From Desulfurococcus amylolyticus Z-533 (GTDB lineage Archaea; Thermoproteota; Thermoprotei_A; Sulfolobales; Desulfurococcaceae), in assembly GCF_000513855.1 (NCBI RefSeq), contig NZ_KI911318.1, positions 390,087-454,086 on the forward strand: a stretch of 64,000 bases of DNA, given 5' to 3'. The notes beneath the pieces are model-generated. The model made no database searches. It had not been told where the DNA came from and was given only the letters and a program-made list of their open reading frames with translations. The position numbers were made by a program, and so were the translations under genes. Shown here one piece after another: positions 8,898 to 17,080 of the stretch (positions within the stretch are counted from its first letter, which is position 1; each line of letters begins with the position of its first letter).

Positions 8898-9806
8898 ATG
8901 AAGCCGCAGACGGAGTGTTTAAGGTGTATTTTGACAACGAGGCTTAGAGAGATAGAGTATTCATCGTTAAGTCCAGGAGAGAAGATAGTACTAGCTAAGA
9001 GGATAATGAGCAAACTAGTGAACGACTTCTCCCTTGATTCAACTGAGCTAACAAGGCTTGCATCGGACTTGTTTCAGCTAACGGTAACAGCGCCGGGCGT
9101 CCTCGACTACTATAGGTTAGTGAAGACCCAAAGTATGAGAAGGGCTCTCGCGTTGAGAGATGCCCATAGGGAGCATGCAAGATACTTAGACGACTACAGG
9201 AGGTTACGTTACCTATTGAAGGTCTCAGCCCTCGGAAACCTTATAGACTATGGTGTCATGGATCATAACTTCAATGAAGAAATAGACCCAGGTATCGCTG
9301 AGAACGTGGAGATAGCAATAGATGATAGTGTTAAATTCTATGAACTAGTGAGAAAAGGCGGGCTCAAGATAATGTTCCTGCTGGATAACGCTGGGGAAGC
9401 AGTCTACGATTCACTACTCGTAGAGTATCTCCGTGGAAAAGGTAACACTACTATAGGAGTAGTTAAGGATGAGCCAGGCTTTCAAAACGATGTAACACTT
9501 AACGATTTCATAGAGATCGGCCTGGACAAGGTGTTCGATAAGATTGTAACACCAGGTTGCAGAAGCATATGTTCATCCATACACCTCGATAAGGTGAGCG
9601 AGGACTTTAAATCACTATTGAATTCAGTCGACTTAATCATTGCAAAAGGTATGGCGCACTACGAGTACTTAACAGATATTGATATAGGTAAGCCTGTGTT
9701 ACATATCTTCATACCTAAATGCGACCCCATCTCTAGAAGCCTTGGCTCGGTAACTTACCGTGGTAAACTGGTGGTATATTTAAGGTTTCCGGGATCAAAA
9801 CTGTGA
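8898..9806 (+). CDS. DUF89/ARMT1-type metal-dependent phosphatase
   Basis: A 302-residue protein starting MKPQTECLRCIL; the paired Cys is characteristic of archaeal DUF89 members. The internal motifs LDNAGEAVYDS (metal/phosphate site Asp-Asn) and later IIAKGMAHYEYL also match the family, which acts on damaged or side-product phosphometabolites such as sugar phosphates. It is divergently transcribed from the Mo/W operon across the inverted repeat, suggesting shared regulation. The 3' end overlaps the convergent small membrane gene by 74 bp. Physiological substrate is unknown. Confidence 0.8.
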   Translation: MKPQTECLRCILTTRLREIEYSSLSPGEKIVLAKRIMSKLVNDFSLDSTELTRLASDLFQLTVTAPGVLDYYRLVKTQSMRRALALRDAHREHARYLDDYRRLRYLLKVSALGNLIDYGVMDHNFNEEIDPGIAENVEIAIDDSVKFYELVRKGGLKIMFLLDNAGEAVYDSLLVEYLRGKGNTTIGVVKDEPGFQNDVTLNDFIEIGLDKVFDKIVTPGCRSICSSIHLDKVSEDFKSLLNSVDLIIAKGMAHYEYLTDIDIGKPVLHIFIPKCDPISRSLGSVTYRGKLVVYLRFPGSKL

Positions 9807-10059
9807 TCCTCCTCACATGGGAACCGGAATCCACTAGGTCAAGATATCTCACGGTGTATGTATGAATTATATCTATTATTAGGTCTGGTGGAACCCGTTT
9901 CCATAGAAGCGAGACTGTTAAACAGGTAATGTTGTATATGTATAGGAGGATGTACCCTGTAAGAAAAATTAATAATAAGATTATCCCCCATGATGCAGCA
10001 CCTATAATGATGTCCAGTAATTCAAGAAACAGTATTACATAGTGTTTTCTACTATCCAT
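9733..10059 (-). CDS. Small putative membrane protein, unrecognised
   Basis: A 108-residue frame with a long hydrophobic stretch at residues ~8-50 (one or two membrane helices) followed by a basic, soluble tail. GGAG precedes the ATG at a fair distance, and the start overlaps the stop of the upstream wHTH-like gene by 8 bp, which argues for a real operon member. Against it, its last 74 bp overlap the end of the opposite-strand DUF89 gene. I recognise no family. Confidence 0.5.
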   Translation of the reverse strand: MDSRKHYVILFLELLDIIIGAASWGIILLLIFLTGYILLYIYNITCLTVSLLWKRVPPDLIIDIIHTYTVRYLDLVDSGSHVRRITVLIPETLNIPPVYHGKLPSQGF

Positions 10060-10492
10060 GGGGCTTCTCCAGGCACTTCCTCAATATTATTCTGGGCCTC
10101 TCACTACTCCCCATGTTTACTATAATGCCTTTACTAAGTAATATCCTAACTCTCTCACCAATGATGCGCCTTGAGGCTTTCCCACGTATGTTTCTGACAC
10201 CTCTATATATTTCCGAGATACTCATTTCATTACAGCTGGAAAGTACTTCAATAATCGCCCTTGTAATCGGATCCGGTTTATCTAGTCTAATTAAAACATC
10301 ATAAGCCATCCTAGCGATTTCAAGGGACCTAATTAACGGGAGTGAGAATGCTGATGCTACTTCAAGCGCTATTTTAATTTCTGGGTGATCGATGTTTTGT
10401 TTCTCCAGTCTTTCCTCAAGTTTCTCTAGTTTCTCCACTAGCTCCCTCAATACTGAGATGAGGATGTCTAGTTTCTCACCTATACTGCTCAA
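10052..10492 (-). CDS. Coiled-coil and winged-helix-like protein, unrecognised
   Basis: The 146-residue product begins with a charged heptad region (residues ~5-35, rich in Leu, Glu and Lys) likely to form a coiled coil. After an Ala/Leu-rich helical middle comes a segment reading SCNEMSISEIYRGVRNIRG and then a likely recognition helix, which resembles a winged helix-turn-helix. It may therefore be a DNA-binding regulator, but I cannot name a family. It lies between two other unrecognised genes on the same strand. Confidence 0.65.
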   Translation of the reverse strand: MSSIGEKLDILISVLRELVEKLEKLEERLEKQNIDHPEIKIALEVASAFSLPLIRSLEIARMAYDVLIRLDKPDPITRAIIEVLSSCNEMSISEIYRGVRNIRGKASRRIIGERVRILLSKGIIVNMGSSERPRIILRKCLEKPHG

Positions 10493-10534
10493 GCCATGCT
10501 TTACCTCTAGTATATCAAGTACTACGGCCGGCTT

Positions 10535-11005
10535 TCATTGTTTCTCTTCTTCATCAACCCTTATCCTTTGTGAAGCTGTTCTCTGCATTATTAGCTGGGC
10601 GAGGCGTTCGAGGAGGTCTCCCCATGCTGGTAGCGCTTTAAGCCTTGAGTAATAGTATTCTTTAACCATCTCTTTAACCATTTCATCGGGGAGTCCCTGG
10701 GCCTTGAGTGCCTGGTATAACTGCCCTATATCCTCTCCTAGTTTTTTACCATCATATGATGACTGGATGAAGTTGAATATGTCCCTGAGCCCTGACCCAA
10801 GCCAGGTGAATAGGTTTTCTAAGAATGGTGATACGGCTGATAGTATCTTGGATATCTCCTCTGCATCGCTTTCCTCTCCGCAGTGTAATTCATCGAGTTT
10901 TTCACGTAGCTTATCTCTTAATTTATTTTTTAACTGCTCATCCTGTATCCCGAGCTCTTCTACTACTTCATTGATAAAGTCTTCTCTCCAGTTTCTCCTA
11001 CTCAT
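10535..11005 (-). CDS. Hypothetical acidic helical protein
   Basis: A 156-residue, highly charged protein predicted to be almost all helical. Residues ~1-40 are a Glu/Lys/Arg-rich segment, a hydrophobic patch around FLENLFTWLGSGLRDIFNFI follows, and the C-terminus ends in an acidic tail. No known motif is recognised. It is the first of three minus-strand genes (10535, 10052, 9733) with short spacing and follows hxlB on the same strand after a 75-bp gap. The three may form one transcription unit. Confidence 0.65.
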   Translation of the reverse strand: MSRRNWREDFINEVVEELGIQDEQLKNKLRDKLREKLDELHCGEESDAEEISKILSAVSPFLENLFTWLGSGLRDIFNFIQSSYDGKKLGEDIGQLYQALKAQGLPDEMVKEMVKEYYYSRLKALPAWGDLLERLAQLIMQRTASQRIRVDEEEKQ

Positions 11006-11080
11006 TCTACCACCTTCACTCTAGGAATAATGAGTGTTCACAATATTATTTTTACCTGGATACGGGTGATCAATTATTGC

Positions 11081-11686
11081 TCACTCGATGTTAGCATGTC
11101 TATTTCTTAATTCTTCCTCGGTGACGCCGAGTTTATCCATTAGCTCAGCAATAACGCCGTCAAGGAATATTAACAGTGTATCCTCGAAGAGGGTTCCAAG
11201 AGGGGCTAGGGGCTCATGTAGTCCCAATATCTGCCTGCTAATGTAATCCTCCTCGGCAGCCATCTTGGTTCTACCAGGTATTCTAACGACTATATCAGCT
11301 AGCTTACCTAACGGGCTATCAGGATATGTGGTTATAGCTATCACCTTAACTCCCACACTCTTAGCCACCTCAGCAGCTGCAACAACCAGTCTAGTCCTAC
11401 CAGAACCCGAGATGGATACTAAGACATCGCCCGGGGAGGCTCTTGGGAGTATGGTTTCACCGACAATATACGTGTTGAAGCCTAGGTGGAGAAGCCTCAT
11501 AGCGAATGCCTTTCCAACCAGACCACTTCTACCAGCACCTATGACGAATACCTTCTTATTATTTCTTAACGCGTCTATAAGTGTATATATCATTTTCTCC
11601 TTCTCATCATCGCTTATCAAGTCGACTGCTTTCAATGCAAAGTCTATTATCCCAAGCATAGCATCTCTTGTTACACCTGAAACCAT
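11081..11686 (-). CDS. hxlB: 6-phospho-3-hexuloisomerase
   Basis: A SIS-domain isomerase of 201 residues that interconverts 3-hexulose 6-phosphate and fructose 6-phosphate. In archaea it works in the reversed ribulose monophosphate pathway to make pentoses. Visible motifs are VIGAGRSGLVGKAFAMRL and the phosphate-binding SISGSGRT. Near the C-terminus PLGTLFEDT is characteristic of PHI proteins. No hexulose-phosphate synthase partner (hxlA) is adjacent, so a separate gene elsewhere is expected. Confidence 0.9.
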   Translation of the reverse strand: MVSGVTRDAMLGIIDFALKAVDLISDDEKEKMIYTLIDALRNNKKVFVIGAGRSGLVGKAFAMRLLHLGFNTYIVGETILPRASPGDVLVSISGSGRTRLVVAAAEVAKSVGVKVIAITTYPDSPLGKLADIVVRIPGRTKMAAEEDYISRQILGLHEPLAPLGTLFEDTLLIFLDGVIAELMDKLGVTEEELRNRHANIE

Positions 11687-11760
11687 GAGACTCCCTTAGG
11701 CTACTATCTTTTAACACGTATTTAAATAATATAGTATGCGTAGATCAAGTGTTTTACAGG

Positions 11761-11839
11761 TGTAAACCCGAATAGACGCGGGAAACAGGTGAACCACCCA
11801 AGAAGGAACCCATGCACTTCAAGGCGGGGAAGAGGTCAG
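11761..11839 (+). repeat. Solo IS200/IS605 end with TnpB guide-RNA (reRNA)-like sequence, copy 1
   Basis: About 80 nt alignable with 35706-35778. Both copies begin AAACCCGAATAGAYGYGGGAA, continue with CCAAGAGG/CCAAGAAGG-like sequence and end in a CTTCA-loop G-rich stretch followed by GGTCAG. This layout recalls the 3' end of archaeal tnpB genes, where the guide RNA forms a terminal hairpin just before the element's right end. AAA CCC GAA TAG could be the last codons of a lost tnpB (KPE-stop). In this copy the terminal hairpin is degraded. No tnpA or tnpB is present nearby. Confidence 0.5.
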
Positions 11840-11878
11840 TGAAGAAATATTAGCTGGGCTAGACATAACCTAATACAG

Positions 11879-11950
11879 CCCCGCCTCCCTCACACCTCCA
11901 CGAGACCCCATCGACGGGGGATGAAAATGAAGGAGGGCGGTCGGGCGGGG
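11879..11950 (+). other. GC-rich hairpin, possible structured RNA
   Basis: CCCCGCC (11879-11885) can pair with GGCGGGG (11944-11950), with further pairing between the CCTCC and GGAGG runs inside it and a small CCCC-GGGG hairpin in the middle. The stretch is far more GC-rich than surrounding intergenic DNA, which in hyperthermophiles often marks structured RNA. It matches no RNA family I can name. Together with the guide-RNA-like relic it fills most of the ~300-bp gap before the radical SAM gene at 11991. Confidence 0.3.
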
Positions 11951-11990
11951 TACACTAAACCAGTGAATCGGGGTATGAGTTGGACACGGT

Positions 11991-12881
11991 ATGAGTGTCT
12001 TAAGGCGATTCGATCCTTGGAATTCCCCCCTATGTACTTGTCCATTTAAGTACAGCCTGCACCCTTACACAGGGTGCAGCCACTTCTGTCTTTACTGCTA
12101 TGCAGCCTCGTATATTGGCAGGAGGCCTAGTACACCTAAGGAGAGCTTTATCGAGAGGCTTAAAAAGGATTTAGAGAGGATTAGTGTGAAGGGTATTGTA
12201 GAGCTAAGCACTAGTAGTGATCCATATCCACCCATCGAGTTATGGATGGGTTTAACCCGTAGAAGCCTCGAGATACTTGGTAAAAACGGCTTTAAGCTCT
12301 TAATCACAACGAAATCCAATATTATTACGAGGGATATAGATATACTGGCGAGATACCCTTCATCAGTAATGATCACTATCACAACCCTTAACACAGAGTT
12401 GGCTAGAATACTGGAACCCGGGGCTCCACCTCCTGAGAAAAGAATAGAGGCTGTGGAAAAGCTCAGGAGCAAGGGTATTCCGGTAGGTGTTAGAATAGAC
12501 CCGGTAATACCCTTCATCAATGATAACCCAACCGAGATAAGTAAACTAGTTAAAACCGTTAAGGAAGCCGGCGCGCTCCAGGTAACTGTGTCAACATATA
12601 AGGCTAAATGGGACAGCCTGCGGAGGCTTATGAACGCGTTTCCACAGGTTTCAGAAAAACTAAGGGAGTTATACGTGGAGAACGGTGAATTCATTCATGG
12701 ATACATGTATCTCTCCAACGAGGTAAGGAAGAGTATTCTAAGCCGGGTCATCAATGAGGCTGTGAGAAGCAACCTGCCTGTTGCAACATGTAGGGAGGGA
12801 TTTCCAGAGTTCTTCATCAAGGCTTCGTCTTGTGATGGATCTGGATTAATAGTGTATCATCCATTAAATAAACTAGGGTGA
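11991..12881 (+). CDS. SPL-family radical SAM protein
   Basis: A 296-residue radical SAM enzyme of the spore photoproduct lyase-like (Rv2578c/SplB-related) group. The cluster motif is C-x3-C-x2-C in GCSHFCLYCYA near residue 30. It is followed by the STSSDPYPPIE stretch (SAM-binding region) and ITTKS and RIDPVIPF motifs seen throughout this COG1533 group. True SPL repairs UV-induced spore photoproduct; archaeal members have no established substrate. The stop overlaps the start of the ZPR1-like gene (ATGA), implying a functional pair. Confidence 0.8.
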   Translation: MSVLRRFDPWNSPLCTCPFKYSLHPYTGCSHFCLYCYAASYIGRRPSTPKESFIERLKKDLERISVKGIVELSTSSDPYPPIELWMGLTRRSLEILGKNGFKLLITTKSNIITRDIDILARYPSSVMITITTLNTELARILEPGAPPPEKRIEAVEKLRSKGIPVGVRIDPVIPFINDNPTEISKLVKTVKEAGALQVTVSTYKAKWDSLRRLMNAFPQVSEKLRELYVENGEFIHGYMYLSNEVRKSILSRVINEAVRSNLPVATCREGFPEFFIKASSCDGSGLIVYHPLNKLG

Positions 12882-13429
12882 TGTACTTGGATATAAATAA
12901 GCCGGTGAAATTCAACGAGTACACTGGTAAGTGCCCTGTTTGCGGAGGCTTAATGGTTTACGTAGACTATGTTTACAGGATACCCTACTATGAATCCGTG
13001 TTGATAACCACTGGTGAGTGCTCCTCATGTGGCTATAAGTACAGGGATGTAAGGTTGACAGATCAAAAGGAGCCTAGGAGAATAATATACAGGGTTGAGA
13101 AGCCCGGTGATGAAAGGGCATTGGTGATCAGGTCGTCGGGCAGCATCCTCTTAATACCAGAGCTTGGATTAAGTATTGAACCAGGTCCATTCTCCCAGGG
13201 ATTCATAACAACTGTGGAGGGACTAATCATGGATTTCGCTGAGAAAACAAGGTTCCTCTGTGAGGAAGATAAGGAGAAGAAGGCTGAATGTGGTACCGTG
13301 ATGGAGAAGTTGGCTAAGGCCAGGGATGGGCTGATCAGCTATACTGTTATTATAGAGGATAAAACCGGGTTAAGCGATATAGTGAGTGGGAAAACGATCT
13401 ATGAAAAGCTTCAACCCGCAACAGGCTAG
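12878..13429 (+). CDS. ZPR1-type zinc finger protein
   Basis: A 183-residue protein with a single C4 zinc finger: CPVCGG near residue 15 and CSSCGYKYRDV about 30 residues later, followed by the beta-rich domain of the archaeal/eukaryotic ZPR1 family. In eukaryotes ZPR1 binds translation factor eEF1A and assists its folding; archaeal versions have one ZPR1 module instead of two. It overlaps the SPL-family radical SAM gene by 4 bp and converges with the aminopeptidase (4-bp overlap of stops). Confidence 0.8.
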   Translation: MMYLDINKPVKFNEYTGKCPVCGGLMVYVDYVYRIPYYESVLITTGECSSCGYKYRDVRLTDQKEPRRIIYRVEKPGDERALVIRSSGSILLIPELGLSIEPGPFSQGFITTVEGLIMDFAEKTRFLCEEDKEKKAECGTVMEKLAKARDGLISYTVIIEDKTGLSDIVSGKTIYEKLQPATG

Positions 13430-14529
13430 ATTATGAACCGACCGTTTTCATAGATTAACTCGTTATCCACGTAGACCTTCGCATTCCTCATGTCCTTAAT
13501 CATATCCCAGTGTATTGCTGAAACATTCCTCCCACCTGTCTCAGGGTAAGCCGAACCTAGGGCTAGATGTATGGTGCCCCCGATCTTCTCGTCGAACAGT
13601 ATTTCCTTAGTGAACCTAGTTATATTATAGTTCAACCCGAATGCTATCTCCCCTACTTTCCTGGCTCCATCATCTGTTTCAAGCATCTTCTTTAAAAATG
13701 CCTCGCCGCGTCTAGCGGTAGCCTCTACTACCTCGCCTTTTCTGAAGACCAATTTAACACCTTCTACTTCTACACCACGCCATATGGCCGGATACTCGAA
13801 CTCCACATATCCCTCGATACTATCCTCTACAGGGGCTGAGAATACCTCGCCACCAGGCATATTGTAGTGTCCATCATCATTAATCCATGTTCTTCCATCC
13901 ACGCGTAGATAGAGGTCTATCCCGGGGCCCACGTATCTTATCTCCCTAGCCTTATTCAGGAACTCAGCTATCCTCTGCTGTCTCTTCCCGATCTCGCTCC
14001 ACACAGATACCGGGTCAGCTGAGTCAGCGTATGTGGCGTGGTAGACGAAGTCTTCGTATTCACTTATACTCATACCGGCTTCCTGGGCTAATGCCCTCGT
14101 TGGATATGGGGCTATAACCCATTTCAGCTCACCCTTCGCGCTTCTCTCCAAGTATATTTTATTTAGCTCCCTTCTAGCCTGACTCCTCACCTTAAGCTTC
14201 TCCGGGTCTATTCCGATAAGCGGCTTAGTGTGGGATGGTGAGAGTATGCTTATCTGCGCGTTCACTCTCGACACGATTTCCTTCTCGAGTATGCTTACAT
14301 GTGAGAGGACTTCTTGTGGTGCATACTTGTAGAATGCCTCGGTTATTGATTCATCACCTATATTTATGAATACTGGGTAAGCCCCGGCCTCCACGGTATA
14401 TCTGACTATCTCTCTGACCAACGGTATTGATTCAACTGAGGCATTGATTACGACTTCTTCCCCTTTCCTCAGATATACACAATAGTTGACTATAAGGCGG
14501 GCTAGATTAGAGATCCTGGGGTCCGCCAT
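13426..14529 (-). CDS. M29 family metallo-aminopeptidase (AmpS/AmpT/PepS type)
   Basis: Removes N-terminal amino acids from peptides, fitting a peptide fermenter. The metal ligands of the M29 family are visible: a Glu in GGEVFSAPVEDS, a second Glu in VGEIAFGLN, then His in GTIHLALG and His-x-Asp in AIHWDM near the C-terminus. The longest frame begins at a TTG (14541), but the ATG at 14529 gives the expected MADPR start. The divergent ferritin gene begins ~60 bp away, so the two share an AT-rich promoter region. Confidence 0.9.
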   Translation of the reverse strand: MADPRISNLARLIVNYCVYLRKGEEVVINASVESIPLVREIVRYTVEAGAYPVFINIGDESITEAFYKYAPQEVLSHVSILEKEIVSRVNAQISILSPSHTKPLIGIDPEKLKVRSQARRELNKIYLERSAKGELKWVIAPYPTRALAQEAGMSISEYEDFVYHATYADSADPVSVWSEIGKRQQRIAEFLNKAREIRYVGPGIDLYLRVDGRTWINDDGHYNMPGGEVFSAPVEDSIEGYVEFEYPAIWRGVEVEGVKLVFRKGEVVEATARRGEAFLKKMLETDDGARKVGEIAFGLNYNITRFTKEILFDEKIGGTIHLALGSAYPETGGRNVSAIHWDMIKDMRNAKVYVDNELIYENGRFII

Positions 14530-14587
14530 GCAATACACCAATGATTTAAAATGATCGAATACGATAAAATAATTTTAGGTGTCCCAT

Positions 14588-15073
14588 ATGCACCCTGAGT
14601 TAATCGAGGCATTAAATAAGCAGTTGAACCAGGAACTCAGGAATGCCTACCTCTACTTCTCCATGGCATCCTTCCTCGACTATAAGGGGCTACATGGATT
14701 CTCGCACTTCTTCAAGATACAGGCGAAGGAGGAGCTAGAGCATGCCTTAAAAATATACCAGTTCATCAATGATAGAGGGGATATGGTAGTACTCCAGGGG
14801 ATAGATGCACCCAGGCGTGAGTGGAGGGATATAGTGGAGTTGGCAAGCGATTTCTATAATGCTGAGCGGGAGAATACTGAGAGGATATGGAGATTGATGG
14901 ATCTAGCCAGGAGACACGGTGATAAAGCATGTGAGGTATTCCTGGAGTGGTTCATTAACGAGCAGGTTGAAGAGGAGAAGAACGCATTAGAGCTCCTGGG
15001 GAAAGTTAAAATGATAGGTGACAATATAGGGGCCTTATTAATGCTTGACAGAGTTCTTGCGGAGAGGAAATGA
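14588..15073 (+). CDS. Ferritin (non-haem)
   Basis: Iron-storage four-helix-bundle protein of the FtnA type. The ferroxidase-centre residues are recognisable: Glu in NQELRNAYLYFSMA, Glu-x2-His in AKEELEHALKIY, and Glu residues in FYNAERENTERI and NEQVEEEKNALELL. I chose the ATG at 14588 because AGGTG lies ~5 bases upstream; a GTG at 14579 is in frame but lies inside that site. The product is ~161 residues, normal for archaeal ferritins. It stores iron and limits Fenton chemistry in an anaerobe that also has superoxide reductase. Confidence 0.92.
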   Translation: MHPELIEALNKQLNQELRNAYLYFSMASFLDYKGLHGFSHFFKIQAKEELEHALKIYQFINDRGDMVVLQGIDAPRREWRDIVELASDFYNAERENTERIWRLMDLARRHGDKACEVFLEWFINEQVEEEKNALELLGKVKMIGDNIGALLMLDRVLAERK

Positions 15074-15088
15074 TGTATTTAAACAGGG

Positions 15089-16093
15089 TTGAAAGATTGG
15101 GAAGCCTTGGAGTGGGAAAGGGGAAAGTATTTGCAAGCCTCAATCCTAGAGGATTTTTCAAGGGCTCTCTCACTATCCTTAATACTTGAAGCTTCTGCAT
15201 GGCCTAAGCCAGGCAACGTACATAGGCTTAGGGATAGACCTGATCTAAGGTACGAGGCGTTCCTGGCTACAGGGGTTATGGCCTACAGTTATTTCAGGAG
15301 GGGTATTAAACGAGGCTTGAATGGATGGCGTAGCATAGTGCTTGGTGATCTGATCTATGGATTAGTCTCTGACTCCATGAGGAAAACCCCTTCATCCAAT
15401 ACATGCCTTGGCTCCAGTACGCTCTTAATCCCCCTCAGTCTTGGTCTAGGACGCTGTATTGCAAAGGGGATCCCTGGATTAGAGTGTGTGATAGAGGGGG
15501 CCATGGAGGCGCTTAACGGGGCTGGTGTGTGGGACACTATATATTACTATAGAGCCGTGAGAACGGCCTCACCAAGCTATCTTAAGCCAAGCGATGACAC
15601 GGGGGAATATGTAAACATATGGGATCCGCATTACGCTAGGAAACTAGCTGAGAAAAATACTCGGCTAATAGACGTCTTAAAGTATAGTTCTAGAATAGAT
15701 GTGGTGGCCGATGAGCTGGTTAACGGATATAAACGCTCCATCGCTTCGGAGAGATTTCTTAGAGAGCGATTCAACCTGCATGGTGACTGGAATAGAAGCG
15801 TTGTTGAGACATACCTGTACATCCTCATGGAAAACAATGATACAATAGTGTTGTTAAAGCATGGGGCTGGAATGGTAGAATATGTGAAAAAGAGGGCGGA
15901 GGATGTTCTCTTAATGGTTCTCAAGGATAATAGTAGCGAGTGGGTGAAACCTGTCATGCTTCTCGATGAGGAATTATACAGGCTTAAAGTAAATCCAGGT
16001 GCCATAGCCGATCTCACAGTATCCTCGATAGCTTTATTCCTGTTGAAGAATATTATCCAGGGTGATGCTTTTCTAAAACCTAGTACCGTTTAA
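15089..16093 (+). CDS. CitG-family protein (triphosphoribosyl-dephospho-CoA synthase-like)
   Basis: The N-terminal EASAWPKPGNVHR motif and the later TPSSNTCLGSSTLLIPLS (nucleotide-binding) region match CitG/MdcB, which make the precursor of the citrate lyase or malonate decarboxylase prosthetic group. No citrate lyase genes are seen, and archaeal homologues are of unknown function. The start is uncertain: TTG at 15089 gives 334 residues, and later TTG codons (for example 15134, after AGGGGAAAG) would remove a non-conserved head. The 3' end overlaps the convergent molybdoenzyme gene by 14 bp. Confidence 0.75.
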   Translation: MKDWEALEWERGKYLQASILEDFSRALSLSLILEASAWPKPGNVHRLRDRPDLRYEAFLATGVMAYSYFRRGIKRGLNGWRSIVLGDLIYGLVSDSMRKTPSSNTCLGSSTLLIPLSLGLGRCIAKGIPGLECVIEGAMEALNGAGVWDTIYYYRAVRTASPSYLKPSDDTGEYVNIWDPHYARKLAEKNTRLIDVLKYSSRIDVVADELVNGYKRSIASERFLRERFNLHGDWNRSVVETYLYILMENNDTIVLLKHGAGMVEYVKKRAEDVLLMVLKDNSSEWVKPVMLLDEELYRLKVNPGAIADLTVSSIALFLLKNIIQGDAFLKPSTV

Positions 16094-17027
16094 ACCTCTC
16101 CTCTAGATCAACCCTTCCCCGTGGATGATACCCAAGTGCTTCCCAGTATCCATCCCTGTACTCCTCGCTAAGGATTATCCTTGAAACCCATTTAGCGCTC
16201 TTCCAGCCGTATAGATGTGGTATTATTAGCCTGGCTGGGTATCCATGCAGGATATCGAGTGGTTTACCATTCATTTCCAACGCTACTATTCCTTTAACCC
16301 CGTCACTATACGGGACTATTGTTGTGTACCCGTCGAGGCTCTCCGTGAACATCCATTTCACATTGTGACGTGGAGCCGCTATCTCCATAATCCTTGAGAG
16401 CCTGACTCCCGTGAACTCGAGGCCTCCCACGCTCCAGCCTGTTACACAGTGGAAATTCACCCTAAGCGTTTCCACCCCTAGTTCATAGAGGTCTTTCAGT
16501 GACAGGCTCACCGGTTTTTCAACGCTCCCAACTACTTCTAAACGCCATCTGGCCACATCTATTGATGGTACTCCGAGTATATTGTATACAATCATGTTAG
16601 GTATATATGTTTGCCCAGGGGCTCCGGGCCCCTCCTCATTGTTGGTATGGAGCTCCCTGAGGGGATTATACATATTCTCGAATCTAACCAGGTGAACGTA
16701 GCCTCTTGGTATAGTGAATAATATGCGTGAAGCCCTATTGTTTCTCACTACTATACGTACACTTATGTACTCACCACTTGTATCTAACGCTCTGTATTTA
16801 AACCTGTACAACATATGTGTGGATCCAATGGATTCATTCGAGTCGAAGACTAGGATTCCCTTCCCAGCATCCTTGAACACGGCTTCTAGGTGTTTTTCAA
16901 TAATACCTCTTACATCGCTTATATCATTGATAACCGCTGCCTCCTCTATAACACAGTCCACTACTACTTCAACACCTTTACTCTTTAACCCCTCGTTTGC
17001 AGTGGTATAGCACTTCAATTCAACCAC
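16080..17027 (-). CDS. Sulfite oxidase/YedY-fold molybdopterin-dependent oxidoreductase
   Basis: A 315-residue protein whose residues ~140-290 form an oxidoreductase molybdopterin-binding domain. VNFHCVTGWSVGGLEFTGV carries the cysteine that ligates molybdenum, and later VALEMNGKPLDILHGYPARLIIPHLYGWKSAKWV is highly typical of the family. The N-terminal ~110 residues are unlike catalytic-subunit partners I know. There is no Tat or Sec signal, so it is probably cytoplasmic, unlike YedY/MsrP. It is a likely consumer of the cofactor made by the operon at 3-9 kb. Confidence 0.82.
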   Translation of the reverse strand: MVELKCYTTANEGLKSKGVEVVVDCVIEEAAVINDISDVRGIIEKHLEAVFKDAGKGILVFDSNESIGSTHMLYRFKYRALDTSGEYISVRIVVRNNRASRILFTIPRGYVHLVRFENMYNPLRELHTNNEEGPGAPGQTYIPNMIVYNILGVPSIDVARWRLEVVGSVEKPVSLSLKDLYELGVETLRVNFHCVTGWSVGGLEFTGVRLSRIMEIAAPRHNVKWMFTESLDGYTTIVPYSDGVKGIVALEMNGKPLDILHGYPARLIIPHLYGWKSAKWVSRIILSEEYRDGYWEALGYHPRGRVDLEERFKRY

Positions 17028-17080
17028 CTATCGGGTTATAAGTTGTAATAATTTATAATATTATTAATGAGGTGAACTAT

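Noticed and set aside
12098-12694. A 198-codon minus-strand frame
   Set aside because: Antisense to the SPL-family radical SAM gene, whose motifs are unambiguous.
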